The notes: generated by a model not told the origin, from the letters alone. DNA of 64,000 nucleotides from CAMTWZ01 sp041749075 (GCA_041749075.1 JBGTBY010000025.1:1-64000); one strand, 5' to 3'; counted from the first letter of the stretch, positions 36,745-45,988 are shown. Numbers and translations are program-made.

Positions 36745-38139
36745 ATTCCCTTCCGTCACCCCTGGCCACGTATCGGTCCGAAACGACGATGCGGGCAATC
36801 CTTCCGCATTGTAGAGGCTGATGATGGGGTTGTCCGCCCAAGCATACCGCACGGCGACGGGCATCGGCACATTCGGGGATGTGAGGATGACAGTATTTCC
36901 GGTGATTCTCGCTTCTGCCCAATGAAACACACTATCGCTGCCTGCAATGGCGAACCCGTTCGGAAAATCATCCCGCATCACCAAACCGCTTCCGGTCTCA
37001 GAAAACAGAATCAAGGCCTCGTTTCCGTTAAAGCCGATTCCATCATACACGGGTCCGCTATGAACGAGTTCGCGGCCGTACGTTTGCTTCAGCGCGATGC
37101 GAGCCAGGCGATGACCCACTGATTTTTTGTCCCGCGGATGGATGTCGTCTGCTTCGCCCACATCCAAGGTCACTGCCATTCCTGTTTTCGGCAAACGGAG
37201 CGCCATGCTTTGCGCCTCGCGGAGCTCGGGCCATGAATGGGCTTCGGATGGATTCACCTGTTTTGCTTTGAAATTGGCCAATTGAACGAAAAGGAAATCA
37301 AGGTCCGGATCCTTCCACACCTCGCGCCAGGAGGTAATCAACAATGGAAACGTGCGCTGGTACTGCTTTGCGTAGATCGCGTTTCCTTCACCCTGATACC
37401 AGATCACGCCCTGCGACGGGATGGGTGTGATGGGATGGATCATCGCGTTGTACAGCAAGGAAGGCGGATCCGTCGGGCGCTCACGACGCGATTGGAAGAT
37501 TTCGTAATCGGGATCGGTGCGAAGCGCGAAATCCGGTGTCCACGGTTCCACACGCGTGGCTCCACGAAACGATTGGATGATGCCGATGGGGATGTCGAGC
37601 GAATCTTGCAACATCGAGGCGAAATAATAGGCGACCGCCGACATATGCGGCGCGGTGTCTTCCTTCAAGGTCGTCCATCCGGTCGATTCGGTATCCGTCA
37701 GCGGCGTTTCCGAAATCTTCACCGGGATATGCATGTAACGGATGTTCGGATTGCGCGCCAAAGGCAGATCTTCGTCCTTGTTCAATGTGCTGTGCATGCG
37801 CCATTCCATGTTCGACTGTCCGCCGGCGATCCACACATCCCCGATCAGGATATTATGCAACACGATGAGCGAATCGAACCCGAGTGTAAGCAGATGCGGA
37901 CCACCCGCTTCCATCGCTGGAAGTTCTGCCGACCACTTTCCATCGACCACAGTCGCATCCACCGAATGTCCACCCAACATCACTTTCACAAATCCATCGG
38001 TTTCGGCGGTACCCCAGACCGGAATCGGTTTATCGCGTTGCAATACCGCGTTCGATGTGAACGGAAACGCCGGTTTCACGCCGGATGCGGGCGGTTGACC
38101 GGCTGTGAGTGCAAATAAAAGTAGTAGGATTGCGTTCAT
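36742..38139 (-). CDS. Sialate O-acetylesterase-like SGNH esterase
   Basis: 465 residues with a signal peptide (about 1-20). SASA-type hydrolase: GDVWIAGGQSNMEW holds the nucleophile Ser (block I) and DDIHPRDK the Asp-His pair. The N-terminal part (FPFTSNAVLQRDKPIPVWG) is the typical beta region of bacterial sialate O-acetylesterases. In non-pathogens such enzymes often deacetylate other glycans. Its start overlaps the superoxide dismutase stop by ATGA, and its end overlaps operator box 3 of hipB. Confidence 0.88.
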   Translation of the reverse strand: MNAILLLLFALTAGQPPASGVKPAFPFTSNAVLQRDKPIPVWGTAETDGFVKVMLGGHSVDATVVDGKWSAELPAMEAGGPHLLTLGFDSLIVLHNILIGDVWIAGGQSNMEWRMHSTLNKDEDLPLARNPNIRYMHIPVKISETPLTDTESTGWTTLKEDTAPHMSAVAYYFASMLQDSLDIPIGIIQSFRGATRVEPWTPDFALRTDPDYEIFQSRRERPTDPPSLLYNAMIHPITPIPSQGVIWYQGEGNAIYAKQYQRTFPLLITSWREVWKDPDLDFLFVQLANFKAKQVNPSEAHSWPELREAQSMALRLPKTGMAVTLDVGEADDIHPRDKKSVGHRLARIALKQTYGRELVHSGPVYDGIGFNGNEALILFSETGSGLVMRDDFPNGFAIAGSDSVFHWAEARITGNTVILTSPNVPMPVAVRYAWADNPIISLYNAEGLPASSFRTDTWPGVTEGN

Positions 38140-38813
38140 TTGATGGCCTTCTCATAATGGGCTTCGACCGCCGACCAATTCACCACATTCCAGAAGTTTT
38201 TCACATAATTCACGCGCATGTTCTGATGTTGCAGATAATAGGCGTGCTCCCAGACATCCAATCCCAAAACGGGCGTTTTCCCGACCATCAGAGGCGAATC
38301 TTGGTTCGCGGTTGTCATCACATCAAGGTCTTTCTCCTCATTCACAACGATCCACGCCCAACCGGATCCGAAGACGGACATCGCGGCACGCTCGAATTCC
38401 TCCATATAGGGCTTGAAGCGGGAATCGGTTCCTCTGTTCTCGGATGCAGGAGCCAAAATGGACCAGAAAAACGCATGGTTCGCATGTCCACCGCCATTGT
38501 TGATGACGGTTTGGCGGATGGATTCGGGCACGTCGTTCATCCGCCCCATCAACTCATCGATCGGGAGTCCGAGCAATGGGGAATCGGCCAAGGCCGTGTT
38601 CAGATTGTTGATATATCCCTGATGATGCTTGCTGTGATGGATTTCCATCGTGAGCGCATCGATATGCGGCTCCAAGGCATCATAGGAAAATCCAAGCGCA
38701 GGCAATTCATATGGAGCGCGTGCGGTTGAGCAGGCCAGTTTCGGCAAACCCATTACTCCTAAAAGAGCGGCGCCCTTCAAGGAGTTGGAAATCATGTCTC
38801 GGCGGTTCATCAT
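38136..38813 (-). CDS. Fe/Mn superoxide dismutase with Tat-like signal
   Basis: 225 residues from the paired ATGs at 38813/38810. The N-terminus NRRDMISNSLKGAALLG looks like a twin-arginine signal and a Cys follows at LACSTA, so the enzyme is exported, possibly as a lipoprotein. The SodA/SodB core starts YELPALGFSYDALEPHID; metal ligands are the first His, His in HHSKHHQGY, and Asp/His in LDVWEHAYYLQ. It removes superoxide in the envelope. Metal choice (Fe or Mn) cannot be decided here. Upstream in-frame sequence is repeat and is not coding. Confidence 0.9.
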   Translation of the reverse strand: MMNRRDMISNSLKGAALLGVMGLPKLACSTARAPYELPALGFSYDALEPHIDALTMEIHHSKHHQGYINNLNTALADSPLLGLPIDELMGRMNDVPESIRQTVINNGGGHANHAFFWSILAPASENRGTDSRFKPYMEEFERAAMSVFGSGWAWIVVNEEKDLDVMTTANQDSPLMVGKTPVLGLDVWEHAYYLQHQNMRVNYVKNFWNVVNWSAVEAHYEKAIK

Positions 38814-38815
38814 TT

Positions 38816-38889
38816 GGTTAGTTGTTTGTCGTTGGTTGTTAGTTGTGGGCTGTTTCTTACGACGAACAACGAACCACAAACAACTAACG
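38816..38889. repeat. Inverted pair of the TTAGTTGTTTGT dispersed repeat
   Basis: GTTAGTTGTTTGT (38817-38829) and ACAAACAACTAAC (38876-38888) are exact reverse complements, with related words between them. Relatives occur at 44812-44845 and, inside hemD, at 49372-49406. Confidence 0.7.
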
Positions 38890-39081
38890 AGATAAAGGAA
38901 GACGAAAACCTGTGGCAATAAATTGCTTTTCAAAGCCACCCGGTTCCATGTGGATGTCTGCGAAAAGTACGAATTCAGATCCGATCTCAAGCCCTGCGGC
39001 TATCAGCCATTCGGAAACAGGTTGTACAAGGATAACAAGTACCCAAGGAAGAACAAGGAAGGCCGTTTTAAATGGGATCAT
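38884..39081 (-). CDS. Possible small membrane protein
   Basis: An open frame of 65 residues from ATG 39081 (another ATG at 39090 lies in repeat sequence). It has one hydrophobic helix (FLVLPWVLVILVQPVSEWLIAAG, shown here in outline as residues 7-29) followed by a short soluble tail. Both ends run into dispersed repeats, and no family is recognised. It could be a real small gene, a remnant, or chance; codon use is not decisive. Confidence 0.3.
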   Translation of the reverse strand: MIPFKTAFLVLPWVLVILVQPVSEWLIAAGLEIGSEFVLFADIHMEPGGFEKQFIATGFRLPLSR

Positions 39082-39113
39082 ATTCAACATTCAACATTCA
39101 ACCTTCAACATTT
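39080..39113. repeat. ATTCAAC tandem-like repeat
   Basis: Four imperfect copies of TTCAACAT (TTCAACATTCAACATTCAAC and variants) in the gap after the MFS gene. Another low-complexity intergenic repeat family of this genome. Confidence 0.6.
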
Positions 39114-40336
39114 CGTCTTCTTATGACGACCCCCGCCATGATGGTGGCGCTGACGACAATGGCCGTGAGGGCGAAAGGCAACCCGAATGCGATGGAAAAC
39201 AGGATTCCTCCCCAGGTCGGACCGATGGATCGTCCCAATCCGCCCAACCCTTGCGCCGCGCCCATGATGGTTCCTACTCGTGATGGATCCGCCGCTTTCG
39301 ATAGCAAACTGGTGATGGTGGGTGCGTTCAGGCTGTTTCCGATGGTCATGATCACCAGATAGGTGGTCAGTTGCCAGACTTCGGTCGTGAAGGTGATCAT
39401 GAAGAGTCCGAGCACCATCAAGATATTTCCGGCCAGAAAGAGATTTTCTTCTCGGAATTTCTTCGTCAGGGGTTTGATGAGGAACCCTTGCACCGTGACC
39501 GCAATGATGCCGATGAAAAAGAACTGGACGCCGACATCTTCCGCATCCATATTCAACACGGCTTCGCAGAACAGCGGAAAGGAACTATATAAGCTGGCCT
39601 GACCAAAACTCAGCAGGAAAAAGCTCGCGAACATCCATTTCACTTTCGGATTGTCGAGCGGCAAATCCTTCCAATACTGAAGCGTGAAGAAGCCGGACCG
39701 TTGATTTCCAGATGCGTTTTCAACACCCACGTTCACGGTTTCTTCGAGTTTGAACCAAACCAACACGAAACTCGCGAACGACAGGAACGCCGCGGCATAA
39801 GCCGGTAGACTGAGGCGGTTCGCTGCCACGAAATCGGCTACGCCATGCCATTCCAGATTCACAAACATCTGTTGGAAGGCTGGATGGATGAGCGCCGTGG
39901 CGATCGCCGGACCCAGCACAAACCCCAATCCGAATGCCGCTCCCAACAAGCCCATGCCTCGGGCTCGGTTTTCGAGCGTGGTGCTATCGGCGATGTAGGC
40001 TTGCGCCGCGGAAATATTTCCGCCCATGATGCCGGCGATGCCGCGTGATATGAAAAGTACCGTTAGCGTGTCCGCCAAGCCGAACACAATGTAGGCGATG
40101 GCTGCGCCGAAGGTGGACAGCAGCATCACGGGTCGCCGACCGATCCGATCACTCAGACTTCCCCATATCGGTGAAAAGATGAGCTGAGCGATGGAAAAAA
40201 TGCTGTACAGCAAGCCGATTTGCACGGGCGTCGCCCCGAAATCACTCGCATAGAACGGAAGCAGAGGCAGAATCACACCGAATCCGATCAGATCGACCAG
40301 AACGATCAGAAATACGGTGATAAGGCGTTTACGCAT
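39098..40336 (-). CDS. MFS exporter (TetA-like DHA1 family)
   Basis: 412 residues, twelve membrane helices. Motif A is GSLSDRIGRRPVML after helix 2 and helix 5 has the antiporter motif C-like GFVLGPAIA. DHA1 members export drugs or metabolites with H+ exchange. Its start overlaps the hemL stop by 8 bp, so it is transcribed with hemB-hemL; whether it exports a porphyrin intermediate is speculation. Confidence 0.87.
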   Translation of the reverse strand: MRKRLITVFLIVLVDLIGFGVILPLLPFYASDFGATPVQIGLLYSIFSIAQLIFSPIWGSLSDRIGRRPVMLLSTFGAAIAYIVFGLADTLTVLFISRGIAGIMGGNISAAQAYIADSTTLENRARGMGLLGAAFGLGFVLGPAIATALIHPAFQQMFVNLEWHGVADFVAANRLSLPAYAAAFLSFASFVLVWFKLEETVNVGVENASGNQRSGFFTLQYWKDLPLDNPKVKWMFASFFLLSFGQASLYSSFPLFCEAVLNMDAEDVGVQFFFIGIIAVTVQGFLIKPLTKKFREENLFLAGNILMVLGLFMITFTTEVWQLTTYLVIMTIGNSLNAPTITSLLSKAADPSRVGTIMGAAQGLGGLGRSIGPTWGGILFSIAFGLPFALTAIVVSATIMAGVVIRRRNVEG

Positions 40337-41600
40337 TGGCTGCGGCTGCGATCGTCGCGTCGAGATCGGCCGTGGTCAGCGCATTCGATAAGAACCAGGA
40401 TTCGAACGCCGCCGGTGGCAGATAGACGCCTTGTTTGAGCATCGCATGGAAAAACGCATTGAAGCGCGGCATGTCGGTTGCCATCACATCCTCATAATTC
40501 GAGACCGGCTTCGCATCAAAAAACACGCTGATCATCGATCCGATCCGCTGAATGGTATGAGGAATGTTCCTTTCGGTCAGGACTTTCTCCAAACCGACGG
40601 CCAGATACTCGCATTTCACATCCAATTCGGAATAGTGGGATGGATTTGCGTGAAGTTCACGCAACAAGGCCAGCCCAGCCGACATCGCCAATGGATTTCC
40701 AGATAAGGTACCTGCTTGATACACAGGTCCGACGGGCGACACGACGTTCATCACATCCGAACGACCGCCATACGCGCCAACTGGGAGTCCGGCGCCGATG
40801 ATTTTCCCATAGGTCACCAGATCTGCGTTGATGTCAAATACTTCTTGTGCTCCGCCACGGGCGAGGCGGAAACCGGTCATCACCTCATCAAAAATGAGAA
40901 GCGCACCGTGTTCATCACATAAAGAACGCAATCCTTCAAGAAATCCGGCTTCTGGAAGGATGCAGCCCATGTTTCCGGCTACGGGTTCGACAATAATGGC
41001 TGCGATCTGCTCCGGATTTTCCTTGAACAGGCGACGCACATCCAGAATATCATTGTATCGCGCTGTGAGGGTATCGGCGGCGGTTCCGGGCGTCACACCA
41101 GGCGAACTCGGCGTGCCGAAGGTGGCCGCGCCGGATCCGGCTTTGATTAAAAAACTGTCGGCATGTCCGTGATAGCATCCCACGAATTTGATGATTTTCG
41201 CACGACCTGTATATCCTCTTGCGACACGGATGGCGCTCATGCAGGCTTCCGTGCCCGAATTCACCATGCGGATTTTCTCCACATTCGGTACCATGTCGCA
41301 AATCAGTTCAGCCATTTCGACTTCGAGGCGGGTCGGCGCTCCGAAGGATGTGGAACGTGTGGCCGCATCCCGCACCGCTTCCACAACGGGTGGATACGCA
41401 TGACCCATGATCATCGGTCCCCACGAGCCGATGTAATCGATGTACTTGTTTCCGTCTTCATCGAACAAGTAAGCGCCTTCGGCACGCTGGAAAAAGACGG
41501 GATGTCCGCCCACGGCATTGAACGCCCGAACCGGAGAATTCACCCCGCCAGGGATGACGGCTTTTGCCCTTGTGAACAGGGATTCTGAGTTGTTTAACAT
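40329..41600 (-). CDS. hemL: Glutamate-1-semialdehyde 2,1-aminomutase
   Basis: 423 residues, class III aminotransferase fold. N-terminal SLFTRAKAVIPGGVNSPVRA is diagnostic, and the PLP lysine lies in TYGKIIGAGLPVGAYGG. Converts GSA to 5-aminolevulinate, so the C5 route is used, in agreement with hemA at 50498. It ends overlapping the MFS gene; a 15-bp inverted repeat separates it from hemB. Confidence 0.97.
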   Translation of the reverse strand: MLNNSESLFTRAKAVIPGGVNSPVRAFNAVGGHPVFFQRAEGAYLFDEDGNKYIDYIGSWGPMIMGHAYPPVVEAVRDAATRSTSFGAPTRLEVEMAELICDMVPNVEKIRMVNSGTEACMSAIRVARGYTGRAKIIKFVGCYHGHADSFLIKAGSGAATFGTPSSPGVTPGTAADTLTARYNDILDVRRLFKENPEQIAAIIVEPVAGNMGCILPEAGFLEGLRSLCDEHGALLIFDEVMTGFRLARGGAQEVFDINADLVTYGKIIGAGLPVGAYGGRSDVMNVVSPVGPVYQAGTLSGNPLAMSAGLALLRELHANPSHYSELDVKCEYLAVGLEKVLTERNIPHTIQRIGSMISVFFDAKPVSNYEDVMATDMPRFNAFFHAMLKQGVYLPPAAFESWFLSNALTTADLDATIAAAANA

Positions 41601-41602
41601 AT

Positions 41603-41661
41603 GTAGGAAGTAGGAAGGTAGAAGGAGGAAGTTTAAGAAATATGATCTTCCTACTTCCTAC
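41603..41661. repeat. 15-bp inverted repeat between hemB and hemL
   Basis: GTAGGAAGTAGGAAG (41603-41617) and its exact complement (41647-41661) enclose 29 bp. The right arm includes the hemB stop codon. It could form a hairpin in the hemB-hemL mRNA; the GGAAG-rich left arm on plus reads as pyrimidine on the mRNA, so it is not the hemL ribosome-binding site. Confidence 0.7.
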
Positions 41662-42647
41662 TTCTCCCTTACATCTAATAGTAGTTTCGCCGCATCTTTC
41701 GCAAAGTACGTCGCGATCAGATCCGCGCCGGCGCGTTTGAAGCCGAGCAGCGTTTCGAGGATGGCCTTGTCTTCGTTGAGCCAGCCGTTGGCGGATGCGG
41801 CCTTGATCATCGCGTATTCGCCGCTGACTTGGTACACGGCCACGGGAATGGTGACGGAATCAGCCACCGCGCGGACCACATCCAGATACGGCATTCCGGG
41901 CTTCACCATCACGATATCGGCGCCTTCGGCCACATCCAGCTCCACCTCGCGGATGGCTTCGATGATGTTGGCCGGATTCATCTGATAACTTTTTTTGTCA
42001 CCGAAACCGGGAGCGGAATCGAGCGCATCGCGGAACGGACCATAGAAACAGGATGCGTACTTCGCGCTGTAGGCGAGGATGCCGACATCCGGAAATCCTG
42101 CGTCTTCCAATGCAAAACGGATGGCGCCGATGCGGCCATCCATCATATCGCTCGGTGCCACGAAATCGGCTCCGGCTTCGGCATGACTCACCGACATTTG
42201 TGCAAGAATTTCAACCGTTTCATCATTCACGATGTGTCCGTCGCGAACGATGCCATCATGTCCATAGCTGGAAAACGGGTCCAAGGCCACATCCGTCATC
42301 ACAATCATGTCGGGAACGGCGGCTTTGATGGCGCGGATGGAGCGCTGCATGAGTCCATCCGGATTCAACGCTTCGGTACCGGAATTGTCTTTAAGCTCGT
42401 CCGGGACTTTTGTGAAAAGCAATACCGCGCGGATGCCGAGATCGTACAACTCCTTCGTTTCGTGAAGAATATTGTCCAATGATAGTCTGTCGATTCCGGG
42501 CATGGACAGGATGGGGTCGCGGACGTCGGACCCTTCCACGATGAACAATGGTGCGATGAAATCGGTGGGACGGAGGTGGTTTTCTTGCACGAGGTCGCGG
42601 ATGGCGGCCGAACGGCGGAGGCGGCGAGGTCGGGATTCTAAAATCAT
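41658..42647 (-). CDS. hemB: Delta-aminolevulinic acid dehydratase (porphobilinogen synthase)
   Basis: 329 residues from ATG 42647 (the in-frame upstream ATG at 42683 would add 12 unlike residues). Schiff-base lysines are in YSAKYASCFYG and VMVKPGMPYLD. The metal site segment reads DVALDPFSSYGHDG, so the Zn-binding cysteines are replaced by the Asp-type, Mg-dependent arrangement known from Pseudomonas. Condenses two ALA to porphobilinogen. Confidence 0.96.
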   Translation of the reverse strand: MILESRPRRLRRSAAIRDLVQENHLRPTDFIAPLFIVEGSDVRDPILSMPGIDRLSLDNILHETKELYDLGIRAVLLFTKVPDELKDNSGTEALNPDGLMQRSIRAIKAAVPDMIVMTDVALDPFSSYGHDGIVRDGHIVNDETVEILAQMSVSHAEAGADFVAPSDMMDGRIGAIRFALEDAGFPDVGILAYSAKYASCFYGPFRDALDSAPGFGDKKSYQMNPANIIEAIREVELDVAEGADIVMVKPGMPYLDVVRAVADSVTIPVAVYQVSGEYAMIKAASANGWLNEDKAILETLLGFKRAGADLIATYFAKDAAKLLLDVREK

Positions 42648-42679
42648 GCCGGAATTTACCGAGAAATTTGTCAGATGAG

Positions 42680-43024
42680 TCACTGGAAGTGGCTTAGAAT
42701 CCTGTCACGGTCTTCCAGTTCTTTGTCGTTCTTATGGTATAATTCAATAAAAACCACTTTCAGATCGGTTGGAAACCACGCATAAACCAATCGGAGCCCA
42801 GAATTCACACCACTTCCTTTCAACGACTTGCAAGCGATTTTCTTGATTTTAATCACACATGTCTCGATTCCGAGTCCTGATATTCTAAAACTTAAGGGTT
42901 CTGATTCATCGGGTCGATGTCGCAACAAGGTCTCGATCACCTCAAGATCTTCTGGAATGGAGCGATATCGTTTGACCAATCGCTTCACATCTTTTTCGAA
43001 TTCAATAAGGCGTTCGAAGGTCAT
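42680..43024 (-). CDS. RelE/ParE-like toxin
   Basis: 114 residues. The C-terminal half (GLRLVYAWFPTDLKVVFIELYHKND) has the strand pattern of RelE-type ribonuclease toxins, and the N-terminus is a charged helix pair (FEKDVKRLVKRYRSIPEDLEV). It starts inside the antitoxin stop (ATGA). Antitoxin-first order with overlap is typical of type II pairs. Family call is by fold pattern and context; catalytic residues cannot be assigned with certainty. Confidence 0.7.
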   Translation of the reverse strand: MTFERLIEFEKDVKRLVKRYRSIPEDLEVIETLLRHRPDESEPLSFRISGLGIETCVIKIKKIACKSLKGSGVNSGLRLVYAWFPTDLKVVFIELYHKNDKELEDRDRILSHFQ

Positions 43025-43806
43025 GTCGCATCATCCTCTGGATAAGTGCGAACGGAATACGGCGCATCCCGATAAAACACGAGCTCATAGGATATTTCCT
43101 TTCCATCTTCTGCAGCTTTCCAAGGCATATCACCATGAGAATAATCACTTAATGCGGTTGCCGTCCAATCGCCAAAACGCTCAATAACCCGATCGATGAT
43201 GTCCTTTTCACTGGCTTTGAGCAAAGACAAATCCGCAGATTCTTGGGCGATCAACCGTTTCTGTTCTTTTCCTTTAAAGGTGGATGTAATTCGTTGCAAT
43301 TGACCATCTTCTAACATTTTCTCAATCAAACGGTCCACTTTAAAAGGGACTGGTCCGAACTTGAGCTTGCGGTAGGTCGCACCAGTCATCAATTCTTCAT
43401 ACCGCTCATAATGATCGAACTCGGCGAAGTAGAGCAATTTGTAGAGCACTGTTTCACCGACATTCGGTTTTCCTGCGCATCGCTCGAGCAGATATAGAAG
43501 AACATGGCGGAATTTCTTCACATCCAAAGGCGCTTTTGCTACCCGTTCGACTATTATCACGGCTTTTTCGACAATGGTATCAGCATCGGATTCCGTCGAA
43601 TCGGACATGAACTCATCCAAAGAAAACCCGAGAATTTGAGCGAAGGCATGCAGCTCCCGAGCATCTAAATTCCGGTTTCCGGTCTCGATTTGGGCCAATG
43701 ATCCACGGTTCATCTCCACTTTGGACGCAAGCTCTTCCTGCGAATATCCCTTGCGTTTCCGCCAATTGGCTAAGCGTCGACCAATTTCCTGTTGTGTCAT
43801 AGACAT
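43021..43806 (-). CDS. Panacea (DUF4065/SocA-like) antitoxin with N-terminal HTH
   Basis: 261 residues. An XRE HTH (residues 4-60, IGRRLANWRKRKGYSQEELA) is joined to a Panacea/DUF4065 domain (about 95-215) recognised by GETVLYKLLYFAEFDHY and TYRKLKFGPVP. Panacea domains are promiscuous antitoxin modules that neutralise unrelated toxins directly. The HTH gives autoregulation; a perfect palindrome AACAATATATTGTT lies 53 bp upstream. Confidence 0.83.
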   Translation of the reverse strand: MSMTQQEIGRRLANWRKRKGYSQEELASKVEMNRGSLAQIETGNRNLDARELHAFAQILGFSLDEFMSDSTESDADTIVEKAVIIVERVAKAPLDVKKFRHVLLYLLERCAGKPNVGETVLYKLLYFAEFDHYERYEELMTGATYRKLKFGPVPFKVDRLIEKMLEDGQLQRITSTFKGKEQKRLIAQESADLSLLKASEKDIIDRVIERFGDWTATALSDYSHGDMPWKAAEDGKEISYELVFYRDAPYSVRTYPEDDAT

Positions 43807-43858
43807 CGCAATTCTCCTTTTTCTAATGCACCAAAAGGTACGAATTGTTACGTTTCAC

Positions 43859-43872
43859 AACAATATATTGTT
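43859..43872. promoter_or_regulatory. Palindrome upstream of the Panacea antitoxin
   Basis: AACAATATATTGTT is a perfect 14-bp palindrome in the leader of the toxin-antitoxin operon, a good candidate operator for its HTH domain. Confidence 0.5.
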
Positions 43873-43922
43873 CGATATCACAACAAAAACCGTCAACAGA
43901 CAACCGACAACCGAAAACCTAC

Positions 43923-44807
43923 CTACACCCACTCCACCGGCTTCTTCAGCACATCGAGCAAGGTGGCTTCGGGCGAGCCGGCGACCGGATGATGGTCATA
44001 ATCCCATCGCGCCTGTGGCGGAAGACTCATGAGGATGGATTCGATGCGGCCATCGGTCTTCAATCCGAATAACGTGCCGCGGTCGTGAATGAGGTTGAAC
44101 TCGGCATAGCGTCCGCGACGGATTTCCTGCCAATAGCGGTGCTGCGCGGTGTACGGCGTGTTTTTCCGACGTTCTACGATGGGGATGTAGGCTTCGATGA
44201 AAGCCTCGGCGTTTCCGCGTGCCAGCATCAACCAGTCGTTTTGGTCGTGCTTCGCATCGGGACGTTGATAATCATAGAAGATTCCGCCCACGCCACGTGT
44301 TTCCAAGCGATGTGAGTTATAGAAATACGCATCACACTGGCGCTTGAAATCGGGATAAAAGCTGGTATCGATGCGGTCACAGGATTCTTTGTGCTTCCGA
44401 TGAAAATGCGCGGCATCCTCCGGAAACAGGTAATACGGCGTGAGGTCGGCGCCACCACCGAACCAGGCGTCGCCTTCGACTTCGAAATAGCGATAATTGG
44501 CGTGCACGGTCGGGACAAACGGGTTTCGGGGATGGATCACCAACGAAATTCCGGATGCGGAAAATTGTCCGCCCTTCACTCCGAAATGTGCACGGATCGC
44601 TTCCGGAAGTTCTCCATGCACCATGGAAATGTTCACTCCCCCTTTTTCAATCGCGTTGCCATTGGCGATCACGCGGGTGCGTCCGCCTCCGCCACCTGGA
44701 CGTTCCCATAAATCTTCGCGGAATGTGGCTTTCCCATCAACGGCTTCCAATGCGGAACAGATGGCGTCTTGAGCGTTGTGGATGAAGGTGTTGAAGCGTT
44801 CTAACAA
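43923..44807 (-). CDS. hemF: Oxygen-dependent coproporphyrinogen III oxidase
   Basis: 294 residues from a TTG at 44807 in the expected N-terminal position (LERFNTFIHNAQDAICSALE). Diagnostic HemF segments: ISLVIHPRNPFVPTVHANYR, WFGGGADLTPYY and EFNLIHDRGTLFGL. It oxidatively decarboxylates coproporphyrinogen III and needs O2, so the window suggests aerobic heme synthesis; no hemN is seen. The leader is a dispersed repeat. Upstream on the same strand is an unrelated ATPase gene. Confidence 0.96.
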   Translation of the reverse strand: MLERFNTFIHNAQDAICSALEAVDGKATFREDLWERPGGGGGRTRVIANGNAIEKGGVNISMVHGELPEAIRAHFGVKGGQFSASGISLVIHPRNPFVPTVHANYRYFEVEGDAWFGGGADLTPYYLFPEDAAHFHRKHKESCDRIDTSFYPDFKRQCDAYFYNSHRLETRGVGGIFYDYQRPDAKHDQNDWLMLARGNAEAFIEAYIPIVERRKNTPYTAQHRYWQEIRRGRYAEFNLIHDRGTLFGLKTDGRIESILMSLPPQARWDYDHHPVAGSPEATLLDVLKKPVEWV

Positions 44808-44811
44808 GTTT

Positions 44812-44845
44812 GTTTGTGGTTAGTTGTTTGTTGTTAGTTGTAGAA
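44812..44845. repeat. Dispersed repeat TTAGTTGTTTGT, copy in the hemF leader
   Basis: GTGGTTAGTTGTTTGTTG continues into TTAGTTGTAGAAG. The hemD copy at 49372-49406 matches over about 32 bp with three differences. Confidence 0.7.
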
Positions 44846-44851
44846 GTTGGG

Positions 44852-45988
44852 TTATCTCATTAACCACCGACTCAAAAACACATCATATACCTGAACATAA
44901 GGCGCACCATCGGCTTCGAATTCTCGGTAGATGAGTTCTTTGTCGAGCAAGGAATCCAATCCACGCTTGACGGTTGCCGGACTACTTAATGAGTACCGAT
45001 CAATGAAGGCTGAAGCCGTCGGATGCATCACCCTATTTTCGCACGCGATGGCCTGAAGCAGAGTCCATTGCGCCGATGTGAGCATACTTCGATAGGTGTG
45101 ATACACCGGCTCGTTTTCAGATAGAATTGCGCTGATGTCTGCCATTATCACCTCTCTGCTGATTATTTGCTCGGAATGATGATACAACCGATTGCACATG
45201 GTTTGCACGTACCAGGTATGGTTCCTGCACCAGGCCAGCAACCATTGTATATCCTCATCAGCGATGTTCTTACCGCCCGACCGCATGTGTTTCTGAATGA
45301 AGGTCGTGTACTCATTCGCCGATATCGGGTCTAATTTCAGAAATCCAGCGCTACCATAAAAAGGCCGCTTCGACGATTGGAACATCTCGGCCAACATATG
45401 CTGACTGCTTCCCGAAAACACGAACGTGATGTTTGATAAACGCTGAATATGGCTTCGCAACCACGATTCAATGGATGAATCGGGATAATTCAAGATCTGC
45501 TGAAACTCATCCATAGCGATCACGACGGGTTGGCCGATCCGATCGAGTGTATCCAACAATCCGGCGATGGAGGCTTGCTGTTCTTCGGCACGTCCCACAT
45601 CCACGCTCACTTGCGGCAATCCACTATATGGATCATAGGTGATGATGGGACGCAAACTTTTGATCCAGTTCCACACCTTGCCGCCAGATTGGCTTGTTTC
45701 GGATGTCGCCCTTGCTACCGCCGTCGCAAACACGGAGATGAACTCCTGTATGCTTCTGGTTGGGAGCAGATCCACATAGAAGGTTAACGCTCCGTGCTCT
45801 TCCCGCATTTGTTGAAACACATGATGGATGAGCGCTGATTTCCCCATCCGCCTCAACGATGTCAACGTGATGTTTCGATTCGCCAGAAGGCTTTGCTTCA
45901 GAATGCGAGTTTCCTCAACCCGATCACAGAATGTGCTCGGACCTTGATAACCGCTCACGGGAAATGGATTATCTGTTAACTTGCGCAT
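44852..45988 (-). CDS. AAA/STAND-like ATPase (archaeal ATPase family)
   Basis: 378 residues. P-loop TSLRRMGKSALIHH has the RRMGK form of the archaeal ATPase (MNS) clade, with Walker B VVIAMDEFQQI and sensor-like FSGSSQHML. A C-terminal winged-helix region follows (SPATVKRGLDSLLDKELIYR). Such proteins occur as lone genes in many Bacteroidota with unknown roles. It is divergent from the phosphoesterase gene with only 38 bp between starts. Confidence 0.8.
   Translation of the reverse strand: MRKLTDNPFPVSGYQGPSTFCDRVEETRILKQSLLANRNITLTSLRRMGKSALIHHVFQQMREEHGALTFYVDLLPTRSIQEFISVFATAVARATSETSQSGGKVWNWIKSLRPIITYDPYSGLPQVSVDVGRAEEQQASIAGLLDTLDRIGQPVVIAMDEFQQILNYPDSSIESWLRSHIQRLSNITFVFSGSSQHMLAEMFQSSKRPFYGSAGFLKLDPISANEYTTFIQKHMRSGGKNIADEDIQWLLAWCRNHTWYVQTMCNRLYHHSEQIISREVIMADISAILSENEPVYHTYRSMLTSAQWTLLQAIACENRVMHPTASAFIDRYSLSSPATVKRGLDSLLDKELIYREFEADGAPYVQVYDVFLSRWLMR

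Noticed and set aside
38814..38990. N-terminal extension of the superoxide dismutase frame
   Set aside because: The extension is composed of the TTAGTTGTTTGT repeat and leader sequence; the real start is the ATG pair before the Tat-like signal.
44852..45988. Transposition ATP-binding protein
   Set aside because: P-loop form and C-terminal winged helix fit the archaeal ATPase family; there is no transposase or terminal repeat nearby.
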